From a virus: a stretch of DNA of 37,314 nucleotides. The stretch's first letter is position 1. Each line of letters opens with the position of its first letter. Under the pieces are notes generated by a model that saw nothing but the letters and a program-made list of their open reading frames with translations, was not told where the DNA came from and made no database searches. The DNA is taken from positions 1 through 37,314 of IMG/VR virus record IMGVR_UViG_3300048836_000758. The stretch is one strand, 5' to 3'. The translations under genes and the position numbers were made by a program. Positions 8,315 to 15,608 of the stretch are shown here, in pieces.

Positions 8315-9724
8315 CTAAAAATCCTCCTCAGCCGTAACGGTTTCCGCCGTCTTTTTCGACATAAGACCCTTAAACCTTGCAAAGCGTTCATCCAGCTCGG
8401 AGAGTCCAAATGCCGGTGGTGACTGCACGACGACGTCATCAATAACCTTGCGACAAGCAAACTCGGTTCGGTAGGGACCGTCCCGCGACATTCGATGAGT
8501 GACTTGTGTGAAGTAATACTTTCCCGAGAGTTGGCCGACGCCTTGAAGGTTATGCACCTGGCTTGATTGAATGATTTCGTTGCCGACGATAACGCCGCGT
8601 GCCGTGACAAAATTTTCTTTCTGTCTCTTGATGAACTCTTCAATCGCGGCCTGCGCCTGCGCTTCTGTGGCAAAGCGTTTGTAAGGCGGAAACTGGTAGC
8701 TTGCGCCGAACGCCTTGAACGCGACCTGGACACCATCGTTGTCAGATGGCTTGGAGGAGAACGTTTTTGCGCCAAAGCGGCGTTCGTTCAGTTCCTTAAG
8801 TTCAGCCTGCGTTTGCGCGTCAAGCTGCTTGGAAAAGCGAATGCGCGAGCCGCCGACTTTTTTATCCTTGAGAAAAAATACTTCGTAGTCAGTCGCGACG
8901 TCATAGGCGTTCATCGTCGGGGAAAATGACACTAAGGAACTTACGTAAGGCACCTCGCCATCGTTGTAGACGAAGGTCATAACCTCTTTTTGCGCGCTAA
9001 GTGCCGGCGACCTGAAATAGAGAACAAACAGCTTCCGTTCTGCATCCCATTTTGAAAACAGGTTGAAGCCGTTGCTGTCGGCAATTTTTTTTAGAAACTC
9101 ATAGTCGCTATCGCCCTTGTTCTGGACGCGATCAACCACTAGTTCTGTGCGTTCAATCGAAGCGAGTCCGGTGCTATCTCCAGACTGCACGTCAAACGCA
9201 TTGCGCATTCCGATGATTTCGGCGACTTGACTGTCGCGTGTTCCTTTGTAAGAGACGCCGCCAACCGGGCGGTTTCGCGACGCAAGATAGAGGGGATCAT
9301 ATGCCTCGACCGTTACCGTTGGATAACCGTCTTCGGGAAACTCTGGTGTCGCTTTGACGACGACTCCGGCACCAATACTGTGGAGATTGTTGCCGTAACC
9401 CATCTGAAGTTCGACGATGTGGCCCTCGGCAAAGAGCTTGGAATCAAGTATCGAGAGGACGGCGCGCTCGCCGCGTGAGTCGACTTGGTTTTCTAGGCGC
9501 AGAGTTAGGCGGTCGAGTTGGTCAGAATTGTCCTCGTAAATTACTTCGGCTATGTACTGCTTGACCTCTTCCGTCACGGCAAATGGTTGGGCACCTTTGC
9601 CGCCGCGGATAAGAAGTTCAAAGTTGGGCGCGTAAAAGTCGCGAAGAAGCGGTGCGCCTTGTGGATGCGTCGCCGCCGCCGATTCCGGCAAAGACCCTTG
9701 GTTGATGAACGAGATAATTCCCAA
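8315..9724 (-). CDS. Baseplate hub protein, gpD (late control D)-like
   Basis: 469 residues. Fits the Phage_GPD hub family (P2 gpD, T4 gp27 relatives), which forms the central ring that holds the spike. Visible hallmarks are LRLENQVD and GHIVELQMGYG in the first beta-barrel, then ATPEFPEDGYPTVTVEAYD, then DSDYEFLKKIADSNGFNLF, a well-conserved segment of this family. Gene order tape measure, LysM protein, D, V is standard. The start is a TTG with GAGGAAA six bases upstream; no nearer ATG fits. C-terminal residues 425-469 (LSELDERFARFKGLM onward) look extended. Confidence 0.85.
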   Translation of the reverse strand: MGIISFINQGSLPESAAATHPQGAPLLRDFYAPNFELLIRGGKGAQPFAVTEEVKQYIAEVIYEDNSDQLDRLTLRLENQVDSRGERAVLSILDSKLFAEGHIVELQMGYGNNLHSIGAGVVVKATPEFPEDGYPTVTVEAYDPLYLASRNRPVGGVSYKGTRDSQVAEIIGMRNAFDVQSGDSTGLASIERTELVVDRVQNKGDSDYEFLKKIADSNGFNLFSKWDAERKLFVLYFRSPALSAQKEVMTFVYNDGEVPYVSSLVSFSPTMNAYDVATDYEVFFLKDKKVGGSRIRFSKQLDAQTQAELKELNERRFGAKTFSSKPSDNDGVQVAFKAFGASYQFPPYKRFATEAQAQAAIEEFIKRQKENFVTARGVIVGNEIIQSSQVHNLQGVGQLSGKYYFTQVTHRMSRDGPYRTEFACRKVIDDVVVQSPPAFGLSELDERFARFKGLMSKKTAETVTAEEDF

Positions 9725-9747
9725 CGGTTTTCCTCAGCTCCTCTCCT

Positions 9748-10614
9748 TCATAAAAAGATGGTTGTTGGCCGGTTTCTGGCCACAAACCGTTCTTCTCTAA
9801 GGTTTAAATTTGATTGGGTGTTTTTCAGTGCCACGCTCTGTGGTGTGACGGCTATTTGAATAATCTCGGAACGTTCAACAAGGTCGATCTTGTCGCCTGG
9901 CATTAGGTTGGCAAACTGCGGCTGGACCCGCCGTAGGATGTCGCCAAGTAAGGCGTCGCCATAGTGCTCGCGCGCAATGGACTCAAAGGTTTGTCCCTCG
10001 CGCACAATAACGGTCTTGCCAATGGTGTGTAGGGAGCCGCCTGGAATATCGACAAGCTTTCTGAGGGTACTGAGTATGGCCGCCCCACCGGAGACAAGGC
10101 CGGCTGCGAACTTAATTTGCGAGGCCAGGCTTGTGGCGGCGTTCTCTGGTTCCAGATCCTCTATGACTTGAAGCTGAATATCGATAATTGCGCCGCGAAG
10201 AGAACCGTCGGTGCGTAGCTCGTCGTAGCGGAGCTTGATGCTGCGCACAAAGCAGGTGAATGAAATTTCCGTTCCGGCAGAGAATAGAAAGCGCGGTGCA
10301 CGTTTTAATTCTTTATTACGCCGCGTAAAAGATTTTAGAAGATTAACTTCTTGCTTAATATTTTTAAAGCTATTGGCTGCAAAGAGCCTCGTTGTAAACG
10401 AGACTACCTCGGAATCACCGCGCAGCCACTGGAAGTCCGGCTTTTCCTTGTTGATGGTCGTTGTTTCGCCAAGCGTTGAACCAATCGATTCTTCGAGCCC
10501 CTGCGCAATGAACTGTCCCTCAAATTCCTTGTCAAAGCTCGCATCGATGCCCTTGAGCTTCCACGTCTTCGCTCCAACGCCAAATATTTCACCGGCTGTT
10601 TCCAAAAACGCCAT
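9748..10614 (-). CDS. Contractile-tail tube-initiator/LysM protein
   Basis: 288 residues. Residues about 195-245 form a LysM domain (VREGQTFESIAREHYGD, then LMPGDKIDL). The N-terminal 190 residues have the layout of the CIS tube family protein found between tape measure and hub in contractile systems, including GTEISFTCFVRSIKLRYDE and RGAIIDIQLQVIED. In T4 the comparable protein is gp53; in eCIS it is the Afp7-like LysM protein. It would join the tube or hub to the wedge. The stop of the tape-measure gene overlaps this start (TAATG). Confidence 0.75.
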   Translation of the reverse strand: MAFLETAGEIFGVGAKTWKLKGIDASFDKEFEGQFIAQGLEESIGSTLGETTTINKEKPDFQWLRGDSEVVSFTTRLFAANSFKNIKQEVNLLKSFTRRNKELKRAPRFLFSAGTEISFTCFVRSIKLRYDELRTDGSLRGAIIDIQLQVIEDLEPENAATSLASQIKFAAGLVSGGAAILSTLRKLVDIPGGSLHTIGKTVIVREGQTFESIAREHYGDALLGDILRRVQPQFANLMPGDKIDLVERSEIIQIAVTPQSVALKNTQSNLNLREERFVARNRPTTIFL

Positions 10615-13600
10615 TATCCCGATACCCCGAAAGTTAGACCATTCTGTGCAACGCGCCGTTTAACCGCAGGATCAATTGAGCGACCGTTGGCTTCGGCGTT
10701 ATCAAGCATTGCCCGACTTAAAATGATGTTGAGATCACGCCCCGATATTTGGGTGCGAAGTTCACCCGTCAGTCGCACAGATCCCGTTGATGGTTGACTT
10801 GTTGCATTGCCTGTTGCAGATCCACGACGCACGGCGTCGACTATTTGCTCCTCACTCGGAGGACTACTGATCACCTTTTGACGAAGGCTCTCGGCGGCAA
10901 GTCGTTGGCTATCGACATTGGTATCGACGTAGCTCGGGTTGAGGGCTGTGGCCGGCTGATTTGCCGAGGTTGCGGCGGCAATAGATCGTTCAGCCTCTTT
11001 GCCAAGTTCAACGTTATGCTGCTCTGCAGGTGTTCCAATTGCCTGTAGCGTCCGAGCCAGATCACCGGGACTCGGCGCACTCTGTTTCTCTTGGCCTGGT
11101 TGTGCAGCGAGCGACGATGCGATGGTATTGCCAAGCATTTCGTTGGAGGAAACTTGGGCGTCTTTCACATTGCCTAACTGGCTTTCAAGCCTTGACTGAT
11201 TGCTCGTGCGCTTTGCTTCGAGCGAAACAACATTGTCAGCTAAGTTTCTGAGTTGAGCATCATTACTAGGTTCACCTTTAACAGTCGGCGTTGACTTTTT
11301 CTCGGCGAGAGAGACTACGTTCGCAAGTTGTCCGACATTGGATTGAGCGTCGCCTGTTACGGAGGCAAGCTCGTTAAGCTGGCTTCCAATATTTTTCGCG
11401 ACCTGCTGTCCAGCATTGGTTGTTTCGGGTGCTATGGGTAGACCATTTGGTTTGACGCTGGTGTTTTCAACTTTCAGCGGTTTTTCTGTGAGGTGATTTG
11501 CTGATGCAGCGAATTGGTCCAGTGATTCAGGTGCAATGCCAACTTCTGGCGGTACGAGCTGTTGGCTAAGGTCGAACTGCGCGTTTACATCGATAGGCTT
11601 TTCAGCCAGCGACGACATGGCACTAAAAGCTGCTGGTGATAGCGTTGGATTAGGCTGCGGGACTTTTAGCTGTGCGTTGATGCTTTTGAGTTGACCTTCA
11701 AGCATTGCGCCCTGGTCAACGCTGGAGGACACCTTAGGTGGTGTGAAGCTCGGAGATGGTTTGAGGTTGTTATCTTTTTTTTGAGCGAGGTTTGCAACTG
11801 CCTTTTGAAAATCAATGACCTTCGCGCCCTGATTTCCCTCAGCGTTGTCAGTTTCTAGGTTTACTGTGGCATCTTTATCACCAGTGAAAAAGTTTTTGAC
11901 TTTTCCAATCACCGAGCCTGGACCGGTGAAGTCGGCAAATGTTTTTTCTACGTTCGTGCCAAAATCTGAGAAGAAATCGAGAGTGCGATCAAAGAGACTT
12001 GGCCCTTCGAGAAAGCCGAAGACTCGCAAGAGTTTGTCGCCAAGGAAAATGACACCAGCGATAGCTGCAGCGATGGCGGCAACCTTGAGCAAAACAACGC
12101 CGAGTGGGATTGCAACCCCTACGACGGCTGCCTTAATGGCGACGAATGCGGCGACAGCAGCTTGCCCAAGAAAGGCAAAGACCGGCCCGAGCATTCCTAC
12201 TCCGAATATTAGACCTCGAACAATCAAGCCACCAAGCGAACCCACAACCCGCAGCGTGGTTGCTAAAAAGCTAAAGCCGCCTGAGATAAGTCGCGCGACG
12301 AAAGAGCCAACGACACCGAAATTTCTTACGCCAAGAATTAGTAGATCAAGAAAATATTTACCGGAACGAAACGCAAAGCTTGCTATCCGACCGACGACGC
12401 CGATCGTTGACCCCATAAGACCAAATAAGCTGCCAACACCTGAGATGATAGGGCTAAGGACCGCCAGACCGACGGCAATACCAGCGAGGACGGGAGCCGC
12501 TACAGCTCCGATAAAGATCACCTTCGCTGCAATTTTGCCGAACTCTTTTGCTGTGAGACCGGACTCTCCGAGAATCGGTTTTAGAAACGTAACGACGTCA
12601 TTAAAGGTCTGCTTGGCAAAATCGCGCAGCTCCTTGAACCCTTCGATGAAACCTTGAGCAAACTCGATAGCCGAGTTGATAAGGCCACCAAATCTATTTG
12701 TCTTGAGATCATCGAGTTCGGCAGCGGTGAGTTGCGTGCCGTCTCTTGCCTTCTGAAATCCGAGTGCCATGACCGATAGAAAGTCGGTCGGTCCTTCGAG
12801 TCCTTCTTTTAGTGGTCCAGTTACGAGACCGCCGACTTCAAGGCCAAGTCCCTCGGCAGCGGAACTAAGCATCTCGACTTGGCCTCGCAAGTTATCGAGG
12901 CGGATTTTTGCCATCTGACGCGCTGTACCTTCGGCACCGGCGATCTGTAGACGCATGGCGACCAGGGAAGGAATCGCCTTTCCAAGTTCAATCTTCACGT
13001 TGTCGCCGGTTTTCGCGAGACCCTTTCTCAGTTGATCGATGTTCTTTTCTGTGACCTCGGTTGTTTCAAGCAATTTTGATTGAAATGCGCCAAATGCGGT
13101 TGAGCCTCGCAACCCAAATATCTCGGCCACTTGCGCCGTAGCTTCGAGGGGATTGCGCGCGTTTGAAACGGCTTTCGCTGCGTTCGCCATGATTGCTTCG
13201 ATCGGCAAAAGTCTTTTGACACCGTTAACAGTCCTGAGAGTTGCCTCTTCGAGGCCGCCTTTACCGCCAAACAATTCGATCGCGGCCTTTGAGGGCTTCG
13301 AGAGTTGCAAAATGGCGTTTTTCAGTGCCGTTCCCGCAACTGAACCTTTGACGCCAGCGTTGGACAAAATACCTACCGACGAAGCCGTTTCTTCAAGCGA
13401 CAATCCGGCATTCTTTGCGATCGGCGCGACATACTTCATAGCCTCGCCAAGATCGGTAAAGTCGGTGTTCGTCGCAGCGGTAACAAGTGCAAGTGCATCA
13501 GCAACCGCAGTCGCGTCCTTTGCCTCGCGCCCAAAAGCTCCGAGTTGACCGGCGATAATGTCGGCGGCTTGTGCCATACCAACACCAGACGCCGCGGCGG

Positions 13601-14012
13601 CGTCGAGGACACCTGGCAGAGCCGATACAATCTGTTCTGTGGAAAAGCCGGCTTGCGCTAAAAGCTCGGCACCTTCACCGGCTTGTTTTGCAGTGAATGA
13701 GGTAGTCGCACCAAGACGTTTCGAGATGGCTGTAATTTTTGCCATCTCTTCAGGCGTGCCGAGCATGGCAGCCTGAACTTTGGACATTTGCTCTTCAAAG
13801 TCAGCCGCGGTTTTTGTTGCGAAGCCGACACCAAGGGCAAGGGGCGCAGTTGCCGCAGCTCCCGCGGCAGCGGCCCTACCAACGGCATCCATCGCCGCAC
13901 TGGTTTTGGCCATACCCGACTCAAGTCCGTTGAAGGCTTGCTTGGTTTTAGTGAGCGCAGCTTCAGCCCCTTGAGAGGAAAATTTCAAAATTGCATTGAG
14001 CTGAAATGCCAT
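10614..14012 (-). CDS. Tape measure protein (TP901 family)
   Basis: 1132 residues. The segment from about residue 70 (AADFEEQMSKVQAAMLGTPEE, then ISKRLGATTSFTAKQAGEGAELLAQAGFS, then LGEAMKYVAPIAKNAGLSLEET) is the TP901-type tape-measure core. Residues about 490-670 are strongly hydrophobic with several membrane-spanning-like helices, as expected for a protein ejected into the cell envelope. Residues 690-1060 are helical and low-complexity, rich in N, Q, L and S. By the usual rule of about 1.5 Angstrom per residue, tail length would be near 170 nm; this is an estimate. The start abuts the stop of the chaperone extension (TAGATG). Confidence 0.93.
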   Translation of the reverse strand: MAFQLNAILKFSSQGAEAALTKTKQAFNGLESGMAKTSAAMDAVGRAAAAGAAATAPLALGVGFATKTAADFEEQMSKVQAAMLGTPEEMAKITAISKRLGATTSFTAKQAGEGAELLAQAGFSTEQIVSALPGVLDAAAASGVGMAQAADIIAGQLGAFGREAKDATAVADALALVTAATNTDFTDLGEAMKYVAPIAKNAGLSLEETASSVGILSNAGVKGSVAGTALKNAILQLSKPSKAAIELFGGKGGLEEATLRTVNGVKRLLPIEAIMANAAKAVSNARNPLEATAQVAEIFGLRGSTAFGAFQSKLLETTEVTEKNIDQLRKGLAKTGDNVKIELGKAIPSLVAMRLQIAGAEGTARQMAKIRLDNLRGQVEMLSSAAEGLGLEVGGLVTGPLKEGLEGPTDFLSVMALGFQKARDGTQLTAAELDDLKTNRFGGLINSAIEFAQGFIEGFKELRDFAKQTFNDVVTFLKPILGESGLTAKEFGKIAAKVIFIGAVAAPVLAGIAVGLAVLSPIISGVGSLFGLMGSTIGVVGRIASFAFRSGKYFLDLLILGVRNFGVVGSFVARLISGGFSFLATTLRVVGSLGGLIVRGLIFGVGMLGPVFAFLGQAAVAAFVAIKAAVVGVAIPLGVVLLKVAAIAAAIAGVIFLGDKLLRVFGFLEGPSLFDRTLDFFSDFGTNVEKTFADFTGPGSVIGKVKNFFTGDKDATVNLETDNAEGNQGAKVIDFQKAVANLAQKKDNNLKPSPSFTPPKVSSSVDQGAMLEGQLKSINAQLKVPQPNPTLSPAAFSAMSSLAEKPIDVNAQFDLSQQLVPPEVGIAPESLDQFAASANHLTEKPLKVENTSVKPNGLPIAPETTNAGQQVAKNIGSQLNELASVTGDAQSNVGQLANVVSLAEKKSTPTVKGEPSNDAQLRNLADNVVSLEAKRTSNQSRLESQLGNVKDAQVSSNEMLGNTIASSLAAQPGQEKQSAPSPGDLARTLQAIGTPAEQHNVELGKEAERSIAAATSANQPATALNPSYVDTNVDSQRLAAESLRQKVISSPPSEEQIVDAVRRGSATGNATSQPSTGSVRLTGELRTQISGRDLNIILSRAMLDNAEANGRSIDPAVKRRVAQNGLTFGVSG

Positions 14013-14252
14013 CTAACGCCCCAGATATTTTGATCGCCCCGAAGTGCTTTTTCCTGTTTTTGTCGCTTTTTCCATCGCCTTGTTTTCCTTTTCCTTCTGT
14101 TCCACAAGACGCTTGAGGAACCACTCAAAGTCTCGTCGTCGCATCCGTTGCACGTCGCTGAATGTCATTCCGCCATTCATCCCGTAAAGAACCTGAAATG
14201 TAGCTTCGAGTCGTTCATCCCGGCTTAGGGCAGGGATGAACTGTCGAAAAAA
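14013..14252 (-). CDS. Tail assembly chaperone extension (GT-like), reached by -1 frameshift
   Basis: This frame encodes RQFIPALSRDERLEATFQ and then about 60 more residues, including a helical MTFSDVQRMRRRDFEWFLKR segment and a lysine-rich tail, typical of the T part of G/GT pairs. The open frame extends upstream only to a TTG at 14306, with no good ribosome site, and that upstream part merely shadows the zinc-ribbon coding region in another frame. A -1 slip at T TTT TTC (14246-14252) joins it to the preceding frame, giving a longer fusion. The end abuts the tape-measure start, the standard position for this gene. Independent translation from the TTG or an internal ATG is the alternative. Confidence 0.75.
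   Translation of the reverse strand, partial: FFRQFIPALSRDERLEATFQVLYGMNGGMTFSDVQRMRRRDFEWFLKRLVEQKEKENKAMEKATKTGKSTSGRSKYLGR
14213..14252 (-). promoter_or_regulatory. Programmed -1 ribosomal frameshift signal (slippery site plus stem-loop)
   Basis: In the mRNA sense: heptamer T TTT TTC in the correct phase (14252-14246), 4-nt spacer GACA, then a perfect 9-bp stem GTTCATCCC/GGGATGAAC (14241-14233 with 14221-14213) around an 11-nt loop. The 0-frame stop TAA (14227-14225) lies inside the loop, six codons after the slip. The -1 frame stays open through the rest of the next gene. The layout matches known G/GT signals; P2 E/E' also uses a run of T. Confidence 0.82.
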
Positions 14253-15064
14253 TAGTTGTAGCTCCAGTCCAGCATTCGGAACCATTCGGACTCGCAATGG
14301 ACGCAAACGCCTTTCATCGCCATAAGCGGACCAGCATTGTTTTCAACAATTGCTGCGGAGATTTTTTCAATGTCGATTTTTTTCATTTTCTTGACGACGC
14401 TTTCGACAAGGATCTTCGCTGCATCATCCTTGTCGGTTTTGACCTGACGGATACTCGACATGAACAGTAGTTGTTTCATCTTTGCGCCGTTTTCCGCGAC
14501 GTCTGCGGTTGCGCGTTCCATCACGTCCCAGCGCGCGACGTCGTAGCCAAGAGCCGATACCACCGTGCCATCTGGCATGATGACGGGCTTTTGAAGCTGA
14601 TAAACGTGCTCTCTTTGACACGTTTCATTCTTGGTATGAATTTCAAGAGTGCGAAGGTCGGCGACGAAATCTTTATTGAGTTTCTTGCATGTCGGGCAAG
14701 TCACATCCAGCTTGAGTTCATACCCAAGTTCTTCCGTCCGAAGATAGATATACATGTACATGACGTTGGTGAACTCTAGCTGGTTCACAAGTAGAATCTG
14801 TTGGTCTTTCGGTAGATTTTGAAAGTCGGTACCACAAAATCTATCGAGCAAAAGACAAAGTATCTGACTCACCATTTGGCCGACGTTGCGCGCTTTCTTT
14901 TGAATCTTGGCAATTTTCTCTTCCGTCTCCATATCCCATTCGAGAAAGGAAAACGTCGAGTCAGCTACCGGCTTTTTGTCTGGATCGTATCGAAGGACTG
15001 GCAGGCTTGCGCCAAGTTGATCGAGCGTGGTTTTGTCGTAGATTTTCCCTAGTTCTTGTTCCAT
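14225..15064 (-). CDS. Tail assembly chaperone (G-like) with zinc ribbon
   Basis: 279 residues, encoded between tail tube and tape measure, where long-tailed phages encode the chaperone that coats the tape measure. CPTC at about residues 132-135 and CVHC at about 255-258 could make one zinc site; the segment LKLDVTCPTCKKLNKDFVADL recalls the T4 gp26-type baseplate hub assembly family, so that is an alternative name. The ATG has GGGGGA about nine bases upstream. A fraction of ribosomes should slip near the 3' end and make a longer product (see the frameshift signal). No other gene is seen in the 85 bp before it. Confidence 0.72.
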   Translation of the reverse strand: MEQELGKIYDKTTLDQLGASLPVLRYDPDKKPVADSTFSFLEWDMETEEKIAKIQKKARNVGQMVSQILCLLLDRFCGTDFQNLPKDQQILLVNQLEFTNVMYMYIYLRTEELGYELKLDVTCPTCKKLNKDFVADLRTLEIHTKNETCQREHVYQLQKPVIMPDGTVVSALGYDVARWDVMERATADVAENGAKMKQLLFMSSIRQVKTDKDDAAKILVESVVKKMKKIDIEKISAAIVENNAGPLMAMKGVCVHCESEWFRMLDWSYNYFFDSSSLP

Positions 15065-15149
15065 CTTTCATTCCCCCAATTAGCGTTGCCCTGTGGCCGC
15101 TTTGTTTGGAACGTTATGTCTGACTAAGCGTTACGCCGCGTCGTCCCGT

Positions 15150-15593
15150 TTAAATTGGGTCAACCGCGTCCGCAGAAAACGTCCACTCAATCATGGCCGG
15201 CTCACCCTCATTGGCCATGTCGAGGTCAGGTCCTTTTTTCTTGGTGATCCAAAGTCCACTAAGGGTATTGGTTGTCGCCACAACACCACCGATGTTTCGC
15301 TTAATGAGCGTTCCGACCTTTTTGTAAGTAGGAGTAACCGGGTCGCGTCCCTCTTTGAACCAAGCCTCAAGTGCTGCGCGCTCGGAGGCATGGTGCTCGA
15401 AAGACATCGCCGTAAACTCCACGGGCTTTTTGTTGCCGCCAGACGCCTTCGTGCGATCCGGCAAGTCGACGGCTTCAGTTTCATCTTCAAAGCCTGAAAT
15501 TTCTGAGAAAACAATCGGCGGAAGTCCATTTACCAAAAGCTCGTAGTTGTTAACGGGAATGTGACGTGGCTGAACTGTTCCTTGCATGACCAT
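15150..15593 (-). CDS. Tail tube protein (gp19-like)
   Basis: 147 residues, the usual size for the inner tube of contractile tails. The pattern NNYELLVNGLPPIVFSEISG, then VDLPDRTKASGGNKKPVEFT, then EHHASERAALEAWFKEGRD is the T4 gp19-like tube family. It lies directly after the sheath gene, as in all contractile systems. The first ATG is chosen because AAGGAGG sits six bases upstream, overlapping the sheath stop; the second Met at residue 3 would be too close. High expression is expected. Confidence 0.9.
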   Translation of the reverse strand: MVMQGTVQPRHIPVNNYELLVNGLPPIVFSEISGFEDETEAVDLPDRTKASGGNKKPVEFTAMSFEHHASERAALEAWFKEGRDPVTPTYKKVGTLIKRNIGGVVATTNTLSGLWITKKKGPDLDMANEGEPAMIEWTFSADAVDPI

Positions 15594-15608
15594 GAAGGGC
15601 CTCCTTTT

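Noticed and set aside
11845-12657. A 270-codon open frame on the plus strand
   Set aside because: It lies wholly opposite the tape-measure gene, has low-complexity Pro/Ser/Thr/Arg composition and no ribosome site; it mirrors the Ala/Gly/Leu-rich hydrophobic region.
14253-14306. Upstream part of the chaperone extension frame as a real N-terminus
   Set aside because: It begins with TTG without a good ribosome site, and these codons overlap the CVHC zinc-ribbon end of the other frame; the frameshift model explains the frame better.
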